Shown here: positions 1 to 9,300 of the stretch, piece after piece
How positions within the stretch are numbered: position 1 is the first letter of the stretch
Layout: every line of letters begins with the position of its first letter
From: CAWVSB01 sp036960375
GTDB lineage: Bacteria > Pseudomonadota > Gammaproteobacteria > Pseudomonadales > CAWVSB01
Assembly (NCBI GenBank): GCA_036960375.1
Contig: JBALVY010000013.1
Span: forward strand, 1 to 64,000
Length of the DNA: 64,000 nt
Direction: 5' to 3'
Position numbers and translations under genes: made by a program
The notes under the pieces: model-generated
What the model was told of the DNA's origin: nothing
Databases searched by the model: none
Seen by the model: only the letters and a program-made list of their open reading frames with translations

Positions 1-55
1 CTATAGTACCCACGTTGACGTGGGGCTTGTTACGTTCAAACTTTTCTTTTGCCAT
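1..55 (-). CDS. tuf: Elongation factor Tu, N-terminal fragment (cut by window edge)
   Basis: The minus strand reads MAKEKFERNKPHVNVGTI from an ATG at 55-53, which is the universal start of EF-Tu, the GTPase that delivers aminoacyl-tRNA to the ribosome. An AGGAG Shine-Dalgarno lies about 8 bases upstream (64-68). Only 18 codons are inside the window. It follows four tRNA genes in the same direction, the same arrangement as the E. coli tufB operon, so tRNAs and tuf are probably co-transcribed. Confidence 0.95.
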   Translation of the reverse strand, partial: MAKEKFERNKPHVNVGTI

Positions 56-148
56 TGCGCCCTTCTCCTCGCGAAAGAACCCCAAACGGGTACTGTTTTA
101 AAACAAAATAACGCAGGACACCCCTTAGGGCACCCTGCCTAGCAGTAG

Positions 149-224
<76 letters not shown>

Positions 225-247
225 CTGTTACTACTACAACTACACTT

Positions 248-321
<74 letters not shown>

Positions 322-374
322 AACATACTTCTATATATAAGCTAAATTTCGACCCGCTTATACCCTTCAAATAA

Positions 375-458
375 TGGTGGTGGGGGGTGGATTCGAACCA
401 CCGAAGCTTGCGCGTCAGATTTACAGTCTGATCCCTTTAGCCACTCGGGAACCCCACC
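375..458 (-). tRNA. tyrU: tRNA-Tyr (anticodon GTA)
   Basis: An 84-base type II tRNA with a long variable arm, acceptor stem GGTGGGG/CCCCACC and encoded CCA (375-377). The anticodon loop reads CTGTAAA, giving GTA. It is second in the operon. Confidence 0.96.
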
Positions 459-590
459 ACAGGAAGCAAGTTAATAAGCCAGTTTTTCTAAATATCCAGA
501 ATCGGATATAAAAATCGACAAGCAAACACCAACCTCTACCAAGAGCCGTCACCAGAACGACTTCTAAGTACTCGTATTTTAAAGGAAAAA

Positions 591-666
591 TGGAGCTGGC
601 GAGAGGAGTCGAACCCCCGACCGGCTGATTACAAGTCAGCTGCTCTACCAACTGAGCTACGCCAGC
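591..666 (-). tRNA. thrU: tRNA-Thr (anticodon TGT)
   Basis: A 76-base cloverleaf with acceptor stem GCTGGCG/CGCCAGC and encoded CCA (591-593). The anticodon loop CTTGTAA gives TGT. It is the first tRNA of the thr-tyr-gly-thr-tuf transcript and lies just downstream of a good promoter. Confidence 0.96.
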
Positions 667-696
667 AAAAATCATACCTCTTTCGAAGTGGCGCGA

Positions 697-725
697 ATTC
701 TAGTTTAAGGCCGTAAACAAGGCAA
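697..725 (-). promoter_or_regulatory. Sigma70-type promoter of the tRNA-tuf operon
   Basis: On the minus strand a -35 TTGCCT (725-720) and a -10 TAGAAT (702-697) are separated by exactly 17 bases. The bases after the -10 are GC-rich (TCGCGCC). A GC-rich discriminator is typical of stringently controlled stable-RNA promoters, so ppGpp/DksA control is an inference. The expected start site is about 20 bases upstream of the first tRNA. Confidence 0.7.
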
Positions 726-808
726 GCCCTATTGTGGATTTTCGCAACAAATAACCGCATAAATTACACATTTGGCAGACGGAGCCGTATTTTCCCCACA
801 TTGGCGCA

Positions 809-965
809 AACAATGGGGGACGGAGCATTAAAAATGCGAACAAAACATGGGGACGGAGCATTATTTACACGGCAGTATGTGTAAATAGTGCTCCATCCCC
901 GTTTTCGTGAATTCCAGTGTTTCGCCGCACCTGATTTTTGAATTAATGCTCCGTCCCCCATTGTT
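809..965. repeat. REP/MITE-like nested palindromic element, copy R1
   Basis: Outer inverted repeats (AACAATGGGGGACGGAGCAT at the left, its complement at the right) enclose a second inner pair, roughly 845-902, with a diverged version of the same motif around a TTTACAC...GTGTAAA stem. The same motif recurs at 31980-32169, 33597-33662 and inside the gene at 32170-33576. It contains no gene and fills most of the gap between the tRNA promoter and the next gene. Repeats of this type are often linked to REP-associated tyrosine transposases; none is encoded here. Confidence 0.75.
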
Positions 966-1111
966 TTTCTGGGCGCTGTTTTTGTTGGAATTCACACACA
1001 AACGACATCATTGAGATACAATAACAACACTATAGATAAGAGGCACGGAGGCCATACCGCTCGTCAACCCAACCGGTTACACGACCAAAACCTGTAGAGG
1101 AATACCCAACG

Positions 1112-2650
1112 ATGACAGAATCTGTTTCCATTATTGTAGTCCCGCGCGAAAGATTCAGCTGCTCTATTGAGGCCCTGAAGAGTATCTATTTACATACCAC
1201 CGAGCCGTTCGAATTGATCTATGTTGATGGAAACTCTCCCGAGCCCATCAAAGGCGCTATACGCAGCGCGGCTGCCAAATATGGTTTTTCGTTAATTCGA
1301 TCAGAAGAATTTCTACCTCCCAACAAAGCACGCAACATGGGTGCCCGCGCCGCCAGCGGTGAGCTAATTGTGTTTATCGACAATGATGTAGCGGTATCAC
1401 CGGGCTGGCTAACCCAGTTGATCGAGTGCAGAAATGACACAGGCGCAGACATTATTGCCCCGATGTACTTTATTGGTGAACCCAAAAATCAAATAATACA
1501 TATGGCAGGTGGAGCATTAACCCTCGGCCAAATTAACGGAAAAACCACTTTTTCTGAAGAACACCGGTTTCTCAACAGGCCCCTGAGCACTGTTGCGGAC
1601 CAACTGAAGCGTGAGCCTGTTGACTTTATTGAATTTCATTGTGTACTCGTTTCCTCAAGCTTGCTTGATAAACTTGGCTATTTGGACGAACAGCTACTGA
1701 GCACACGTGAACATCTGGACTTCTGCATGTCGGCAACCAGATTGGGCGCCAAAATATTCTTTGAGCCGGCATCCACAGTGACATACCTGGCTTTCAGGGA
1801 ATTCCATCTCTTCGACCTCGATTATTTTAGACTGCGCTGGTCGGACCAATGGAATGAACCCAGCCTCGATCATTTCTACCAGAAATGGAACATGGAAAAA
1901 AGGAGCGCCACACACACGCTGCAAGGCTGGCTCAAGCCCCATCAAAAAATACTCCAGCTGCCCGCCGGCAACAACTCACCGGCTGGCAAGGACTTCCGTT
2001 GCGCCCAGACCAATATCGAACTGTACAATCAATGCATAGCGATGCACTACTCAGAGCGTGATCTACAGCTCATAAAAGCAGCCTGCGAAATGGCAACCAA
2101 GGAGTTCAATGGGCTTTACAGAGGCTCGGGGAAACCTTTTATTTCACACTGCGTTGGTACCGCAAGTATACTTGCCCATTTTAGATCATCTGCTCAAATG
2201 ATAGCTGCAGGCCTGCTTCATTCATTTTATGAATTCAGTAGCATCTCAGAGAAAGACAATACTGCACGGCAGTATCTTGCAAACCTCATGGGCGCAAAAA
2301 CCGAACACATGATTTTTGCCTACAATACGCTCAAACCCACACTGAAACCTGAGCCACGGTTATTATCCTCACCAAACCTCATGGCGCTTACCGCGGCTAA
2401 GAACTCCCTACTACAAATGGCCAATTACCTTGATGAGCTACTCGATAACAGTTTGGCTTACAGCGGAAAAACCACACCTGAATTGGAAGACTGGATGCCC
2501 ATATATCGACATGCCTGTGACTCACTGGAAGTACCGGGCCTCTACCTAATGCTAGAGGACGCAATCAAGAATACAGCAGATCTGACCATCCCCGAATCGA
2601 TGATTTCTAACTCAAAAAATACATTTCGTTTATCCGAAAAGCCCCTATAA
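1112..2650 (+). CDS. GT2 glycosyltransferase fused to degenerate HD-like (DUF6817-type) domain
   Basis: Residues 4 to about 230 read as a family-2 (GT-A fold) glycosyltransferase: the IIVVPRER start, the YVDGNS strand, and the metal-binding DND triad at 90-92 in FIDNDVAVSPGW. Such enzymes move a nucleotide-sugar residue to an acceptor in the cytoplasm. The C-terminal half (about 300-500) resembles an HD-type domain, with GKPFISHCVGTASIL followed by AAGLLHS around 338-372. The metal-binding HD doublet is HS here, so phosphohydrolase activity is doubtful. I recall this combination in proteins annotated DUF6817, but cannot verify it. The ATG at 1112 has AGAGGA about 10 bases upstream. The gene converges on the P-loop gene at 2672 and lies close to the giant adhesin, so it may modify that protein (inference). 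Confidence 0.8.
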   Translation: MTESVSIIVVPRERFSCSIEALKSIYLHTTEPFELIYVDGNSPEPIKGAIRSAAAKYGFSLIRSEEFLPPNKARNMGARAASGELIVFIDNDVAVSPGWLTQLIECRNDTGADIIAPMYFIGEPKNQIIHMAGGALTLGQINGKTTFSEEHRFLNRPLSTVADQLKREPVDFIEFHCVLVSSSLLDKLGYLDEQLLSTREHLDFCMSATRLGAKIFFEPASTVTYLAFREFHLFDLDYFRLRWSDQWNEPSLDHFYQKWNMEKRSATHTLQGWLKPHQKILQLPAGNNSPAGKDFRCAQTNIELYNQCIAMHYSERDLQLIKAACEMATKEFNGLYRGSGKPFISHCVGTASILAHFRSSAQMIAAGLLHSFYEFSSISEKDNTARQYLANLMGAKTEHMIFAYNTLKPTLKPEPRLLSSPNLMALTAAKNSLLQMANYLDELLDNSLAYSGKTTPELEDWMPIYRHACDSLEVPGLYLMLEDAIKNTADLTIPESMISNSKNTFRLSEKPL

Positions 2651-2671
2651 CACACTAGTTCTTTGAAAAAC

Positions 2672-3283
2672 CTAGAGCAGTCCAGCTAGTTTCTCGGAGT
2701 CAAAAATCCCCAAATCCTTTAACTTACCAGCATCCGAAAAAAGTAATCGATGGGATCGGGGGTTCAAACCAAGAACATACTTTGCCCACAACTGATAGCG
2801 ATGTAATAGCGCTTTTTGGTCACTGTACAGACCAAGTCTTGCGCTGTAAAACTGCATCTTATTTTGGAACTCCACAGAGCGAGCCTCCTCTTCAGATACA
2901 TCCTGCAATATACTCTCGCGCCTATCAGAGAGCCGCTGATATAAGCTTTGAGCAGGAGCGCAGACCGTAACAACGTAAGTATCCGCTTCGCTTGACCACT
3001 CAATTAATCGAGCTGGATCTTCCGGCTCCATAACCTGCTTATAGAGAAAGTCAAAATGCACGATGACTACACCATAGTCCGGCTTTTTCGCATGGGAAAA
3101 TGGCGCATCAACAAAGGTCCGACTATCTTTGGGGGCAACACCACTCCAAGCGAAGATCTCAGCGTCAGGATTGCCGTGTAAATGTGCGAGAAAGGTGCTC
3201 TTCCCAACAGCTGACACTCCAGCTATCACCAACAACTTTGCCCGCGAACGATGACCGTCAACCACGTATGCCCCCTTCAACAC
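2672..3283 (-). CDS. P-loop NTPase/kinase-like protein of unknown function
   Basis: A 203-residue soluble protein with a Walker A motif GVSAVGKST at residues 22-30, preceded by a hydrophobic strand KLLVIA. A later strand TYVVTVCAP is followed by an arginine-rich stretch RLSDRRESI, reminiscent of small-molecule kinases. No family can be named safely. It lies downstream of the giant adhesin in the same direction but behind a strong hairpin (3285-3318). The first in-frame GTG (3283-3281) has no Shine-Dalgarno and abuts that hairpin. A second GTG at 3265-3263 has AAGGGGG six bases upstream and is the more likely start, giving about 197 residues. A role in adhesin or sugar modification is only suggested by position. 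Confidence 0.65.
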   Translation of the reverse strand: MLKGAYVVDGHRSRAKLLVIAGVSAVGKSTFLAHLHGNPDAEIFAWSGVAPKDSRTFVDAPFSHAKKPDYGVVIVHFDFLYKQVMEPEDPARLIEWSSEADTYVVTVCAPAQSLYQRLSDRRESILQDVSEEEARSVEFQNKMQFYSARLGLYSDQKALLHRYQLWAKYVLGLNPRSHRLLFSDAGKLKDLGIFDSEKLAGLL

Positions 3284-3284
3284 T

Positions 3285-3318
3285 TACAAGAAAGCCCGCC
3301 TAGGCGGGCTTTCTTGTA
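3285..3318. terminator. Perfect 34-bp palindrome, bidirectional terminator
   Basis: The sequence is a perfect inverted repeat centred on 3301/3302 with a GC-rich core AAAGCCCGCC-TA-GGCGGGCTTT and T-rich outer arms on both strands. It lies 17 bases beyond the stop of the giant adhesin gene and directly before the P-loop gene, so it should end the 15-kb transcript. Confidence 0.8.
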
Positions 3319-3335
3319 CTAACGACCCTAAGCTC

Positions 3336-6300
3336 TTACCACTCGAAGGTGACACCAACCTTGCCACCTACCTCGTCACCACTAGCATCTGTACCAAAAC
3401 CGATATCGAGAGAGGTGTTCTCAGTGATACGCCCAGCGCCCGTGATACCAATAGCCGACTCACCATTATAGAAGCCTCCACCAATGCGCATGGCAAAGGC
3501 ACGACCCTCACGCGGCAGTACGGTGGTCATTGCATTAGCAATCGCGATACCTTTCATCGCCCGATCATCCAATTCGGTAATACGCCCACTGTTGTGAGCG
3601 ATATCCTGGCTATTTTGATCGATGTCAGTGCGGTTCTGAATAATATTACCTTCGTTTACGGTGATCCTGCCTTCGGCAGCCCCCATGCGAGTATCAAGAA
3701 CATCTATATCACCCTCATTGACCGTGACTCGATCATCCAGCGCTGCGATATCGTCTTCGTTAATACTCACTCGAGTACCGAGCAACACGATGTCGTCGGC
3801 GTTCACCATAATGTCACTGGCATTGACCGCAATATTATCGGCATTCACCGCAATATTGTCGGCATTCACCATGATGTCACTGGCATTGACCGCAATATTA
3901 TCGGCATTCACCATGATGTCACTGGCATTGACCGCAATATTATCGGCGTTCACCATGATGTCACTGGTATTGGCCGCAATGTCATCAGCATTAACCATGA
4001 TGTCACTGGTATTGGCGACAATGTCCAGCGTGTTCTGATCTACCTTCACTTCCAATTCTTTGTGCTGCTTAAACGTCACTGCGTCTTGATCTTTCTCAGC
4101 ATCTTTCACATTGGAAACAAAGCGTAGATTGCTGACCGAGCCGACGGAGAAGGTATTTGATAGACCCGCTACCGAACCTTCGCCTATCGCCACCGAGTTT
4201 TCTGCACCGACTTCTACCAAGGCGTCTCTACCAATAGCGAGGGAACCCTCTGTTTCAGAAGTAGCGTCTGTACCAATAGAAATAGCACCAGAGGCGTTCG
4301 CCGCTGCTCGACTTCCAATGGCCACAGCTTCATCATCCATAGCGCTAGCGCTCGTACCTATCGCTACACTGTCTATTCCATCAGCAGAAGCAGAGGTACC
4401 AGCCGCGAAGGCGTTGGCGGCGTTCGCGCTCGCATCACGACCCAGTGCAGCACTATCAACACCGCTTGCCGATGCTGAGCCACCAGCTGCGAAGGAACCC
4501 GCGCCCGCAGCATCTGCATCAAAACCAAGCGCCGTACTATCTGCACCTGCCGCATTGGCTGAACTACCGGCGGCAAAGGCATTAGCCGCTGTAGCCGTGG
4601 CATTGGCACCCAAAGCACTACTGTCCTCTCCAGATGCAACAGCAGAAGAACCCGCAGCGAAGGCGTTAATCTCAGATGCGCTTGCACCAGTACCCAGGGC
4701 CATACTATCCGCCGCTGAAGCAGTTGCGTCGGTACCACCTGCAAAGGCATTCATAGCCGAAGCATCAGCCCCGACACCCATCGCAGTAGCATTCGTAGCA
4801 GTAGCGGTAGAACCGGTTCCCGCAGCAAGACTACTTGCACCTGATGCGGTCGCGTCTGAACCAATGGCCGTACTATCAGTACCACTAGCCTCTGAAGAGT
4901 TACCCACTACAGTGGCATTGGCTATTGCGTAGGAATCATTACCCACAACAATCGCCTCGTCTCCATCGGCGGTACTACCATGACCGATGACGCTTGCAAA
5001 GCTGCCGTCTACAGTATTGTCATCACCTAAAATATTACTCTGCGTACCGCTAACCACATTATTGTTGTCACCCACTACGGTATTGTCATCGGTATCGAAA
5101 CCGGTATTACCCGAGCCGACCAAGGTATTGCCGCTACCGGTAATATCGGTATTATCATCACCAATAACAATATTGGTATCGCCTAACATGCCAGTATTGC
5201 CATCACCTAAGACTCGATTGCCCGCGCCATCCAGATCAGAGTTACCGCTACCCATAATGGTATTGTCATCACCGTCAACCCCGGTATTGGCATCGCCCAG
5301 CATAACGTTGTGCTCGCCACTCAGGTCATCGTTGCCATTACCCACTACGCGGTTGTTATCTCCACTCACGTTGAGGTTGTCGTCACCAAAGATGTTGTTG
5401 TTTTCTGCACTTGCAGTGAGGTCGTTATCATCCCCGTAGACTCCATTACCAGAGCCCGCCACTGTGTTACCCGAACCAAAGACGCCACGGTTGTCGTCAC
5501 CAGAAATGGTGTTGTCACTACCATATGCCTCGTTATTGGTACCGGTAATAGTGTTGTCATCACCGGAGGCGAAATTGTCTCCCGACACGTTATCCAGCGT
5601 ATTGCGCTGACCAAAGGCTGAAGACTCAGGGCCAGTAACGCTATTCTGACGACCAACAGCCATACTGCCGTCACCGTTTACGGTGGTGTCGTTGCCGATC
5701 GCAATCGTGTCAAGACCAGTTGCAACAGCACCGTCGGTATCACCGTCGGCATCGGTATTACTACCAATCGCAATAGACTCACCTTGATCAGCACGCGCAC
5801 CTTCACCAACAACCAGATTATTGTTACCGGTAGACGACGCATCGGTACCTACTACCAAACTGTCATCGCCATCAACAGTGTTACCACTGCCGCCAACCAC
5901 ATTGGCATCGGCTCCCGATGCAAGTGTATTGCCATTACCAGACACCGCGTTATCCCGGTTATTGCCCTCTAGCACGTTACCGAAGCCAGATACCGCATTA
6001 TGATGAGAATCGGCGTTAAGCACATTGTCGTGACCTGACACATTATTAGCATTCGATTCAATAACCGTATTGTTCCAACCGGTCACATTGTTGCGCTCAG
6101 AATCAGTGACCGTCTGATCATCACCGGAAATATCATTACTGTGCGAACCTGTCACCTCATTCTGATAACCAACCACCGAATTATTCATCGAGTCATCAAT
6201 AACATTCTCCTCACCTGCCACCTGGTTGCCGGAGCTACCATTAGTCAACTGATTCAAATTACCGGCAACAGTATTATCGTCGCTATCCGCTGCCACCTGG

Positions 6301-9300
6301 TTCAACGTACCAGCCACCTGATTGCCATCCGAACCAGCTGTAATGCGATTTTGAGCACCCGCCACGGTATTATTATCACTGTCATCAACGATGTTGCTGT
6401 CACCACCCACGGTGTTGCCTTCAGCATCGGTTACCTCGTTGGCAGTACCCGCCACAGCATTACTCTTAGCATCGGTGAGAATATTATCTTCACCCGCTAC
6501 CTGGTTACGATCTGAATCGTCGAGGTCGTTGTTATTACCCACCACGCTGTTGTCATTACTGTTGTTAATCAGATCATTATTACGACCACTCACCGCGTTT
6601 CTTTCACTGTCCGTCACCACATTGGTATTACCCGATACGGTGTTATCGTCGGCATTGGTTAGCAGGTTATCTTCACCCGCCACCTGGTTACNNNNNNNNN
6701 NNNNNNNNNNNNNNNNNNNNNNNNNNNNNNNNNNNNNNNNNNNNNNNNNNNNNNNNNNNNNNNNNNNNNNNNNNNNNNNNNNNNNNNNNNNGTTGTTGTC
6801 CGACTCAGTCACCTCGTTGGTATTACCCGCCACCTGGTTAGCCTGACCGTCAGTCAAGATATTGCCGGTGCCACCCACGGTGTTATCGTTGGAATCGGCC
6901 ACCACCTGGTTGGTAGAACCACCCACAGTGTTATTGTCCGATTCACCGGTGACATCGTTCTGGTCACCCGCCACACTGTTGTTGTCCGACTCAGTCACCT
7001 CGTTGGTATTACCCGCCACCTGGTTAGCCTGACCGTCAGTCAAGATATTGCCGGTGCCACCCACGGTGTTATCGTTGGAATCGGCCACCACCTGGTTGGT
7101 AGAACCACCCACAGTGTTATTGTCCGATTCACCGGTGACATCGTTCTGGTCACCCGCCACACTGTTGTTGTCCGACTCAGTCACCTCGTTGGTATTACCC
7201 GCCACCTGGTTAGCCTGACCGTCAGTCAAGATATTGCCGGTGCCACCCACGGTGTTATCGTTGGAATCGGCCACCACCTGGTTGGTAGAACCACCCACAG
7301 TGTTATTGTCCGACTCGCCCGTCACGTCATTCTGATCACCTGCCACCGAGTTGTTATCCGACTCAGTCACCTCGTTGGTGCTACCTGCAACTGTGTTGCT
7401 CTTGGCGTCATTGAGAATATTGTCCTCACCGGCCACCTGGTTACGATCTGAATCATCGAGGTCATTATTATTACCCACCACCGAGTTATCGTTACTGCCG
7501 TTGACCAGGTCATTGTTACGACCGCTCACAGCATTGCGTTCACTATCGGTCACCACATTGGTATTGCCCGACACGGTGTTATCGTCGGCATTGGTTAGCA
7601 GGTTATCTTCACCCGCCACCTGGTTACGATCTGAATCATCCAGGTCATTATTATTACCCACCACCGAGTTATCGTTACTGCCGTTGACCAGGTCATTGTT
7701 ACGACCGCTCACAGCATTGCGTTCACTATCGGTCACCACATTGGTATTGCCCGACACGGTGTTATCGTCGGCATTGGTTAGCAGGTTATCTTCACCCGCC
7801 ACCTGGTTACGATCTGAATCATCCAGGTCATTATTATTACCCACCACCGAGTTATCGTTACTGCCGTTGACCAGGTCATTGTTACGACCGCTCACAGCAT
7901 TGCGTTCACTATCGGTCACCACATTGGTATTGCCCGACACGGTGTTATCGTCGGCATTGGTTAGCAGGTTATCTTCACCCGCCACCTGGTTACGATCTGA
8001 ATCATCCAGGTCATTATTATTACCCACCACCGAGTTATCGTTACTGCCGTTGACCAGGTCATTGTTACGACCGCTCACAGCATTGCGTTCACTATCGGTC
8101 ACCACATTGGTATTGCCCGACACGGTGTTATCGTCGGCATTGGTTAGCAGGTTATCTTCACCCGCCACCTGGTTACGATCTGAATCATCCAGGTCATTAT
8201 TATTACCCACCACCGAGTTATCGTTACTGCCGTTGATCAGGTCATTGTTACGACCGCTCACAGCATTGCGCTCACTATCGGTAATAGTGTTATCAAAGCC
8301 TGAGACATCATTATCGAAAGCATTATCCAAGTCGTTAGACTCGCCGACAACCGAGTTACGACCAGATGCCGTTATCGAATTATCCAAGCCCCCGACCAGG
8401 TTATCGTTTGAATCATTCTCAACAATATTTGTAGTACCTGATACCGTATTGTTATCAGATTCACCGGTGACATCGTTCTGGTCACCCGCCACACTGTTGT
8501 TGTCCGACTCAGTCACCTCGTTGGTATTACCCGCCACCTGGTTAGCCTGAGCATCGCTCAAGACATTCCCGATACCACCAACAGTGTTATCGTTAGAGAA
8601 GTCTAAGTCATTTGCCTGCCCAGATACCGCGTTGCGTGAACTGTCGGTAACGAAGTTTCCGTCACCCGACACATCGTTGTTATAGGCACGATCGAGGTCA
8701 TTATCCTCACCTGAGACATCGTTTCGGTTGCTCAGGTTAAGGTCATTACGAGCACCAGACACGTTGTTATCATTACTGCTCGTCAGAATATTAGTATCAC
8801 CTGAAACGGTATTGCGATTGGCCGTCGTCATCGTATTAGCAAGACCACTGACAGTGTTGTTATAACTGCTTGTCATACCGTTGCCACTACCGGAGACGGT
8901 GTTGCGATCAGACCAGTTAAGGATATTGCCATCACCGGCTACGGTATTGCTATCAGCTAAAGTCAGATCATTGCCGTCACCGGCAATCTGGTTGCTATTG
9001 CTTCGATCCAGAATATTGGTATCACCAACAACAGAGTTGTTATTGCTGTCTGTCAGAGAATTAGAGATGCCCATCACGACGTTACCGCTACTGGGGTCAA
9101 GGAAATTACCAGAACCGCCAACAAAGTTGTTATCAGAATCATCGATAACGGTGTTGCCGTCCCCTGACACAACATTGTTGTCAGAACCATCATCTACCGT
9201 ATTACCCGTACCACTTACATCGTTACCAGACACCGCGGCTGTTTCGCCCAAGTCGTTATCAATACCACTCACCTGGTTACCGATACTGTCGTTATCAATA

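Noticed and set aside
421..675. 84-codon minus-strand ORF across tRNA-Tyr and tRNA-Thr
   Set aside because: It runs through two tRNA genes and has no protein features.
764..961. 65-codon minus-strand ORF inside element R1
   Set aside because: It translates the REP-like repeat itself; there is no independent support.
809..965. Insertion sequence with its own transposase
   Set aside because: None of the four REP-like copies encodes a transposase and no target-site duplications are evident, so they are listed only as non-coding palindromic repeats.
7351..8550. Long plus-strand open frames opposite the first adhesin (for example 399, 494 and 263 codons)
   Set aside because: They lie antisense to the repeat array, mirror its periodicity, have no start signals and encode only low-complexity Ser/Leu/Pro or Val/Ile-rich text. 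They result from codon bias in the repeats.
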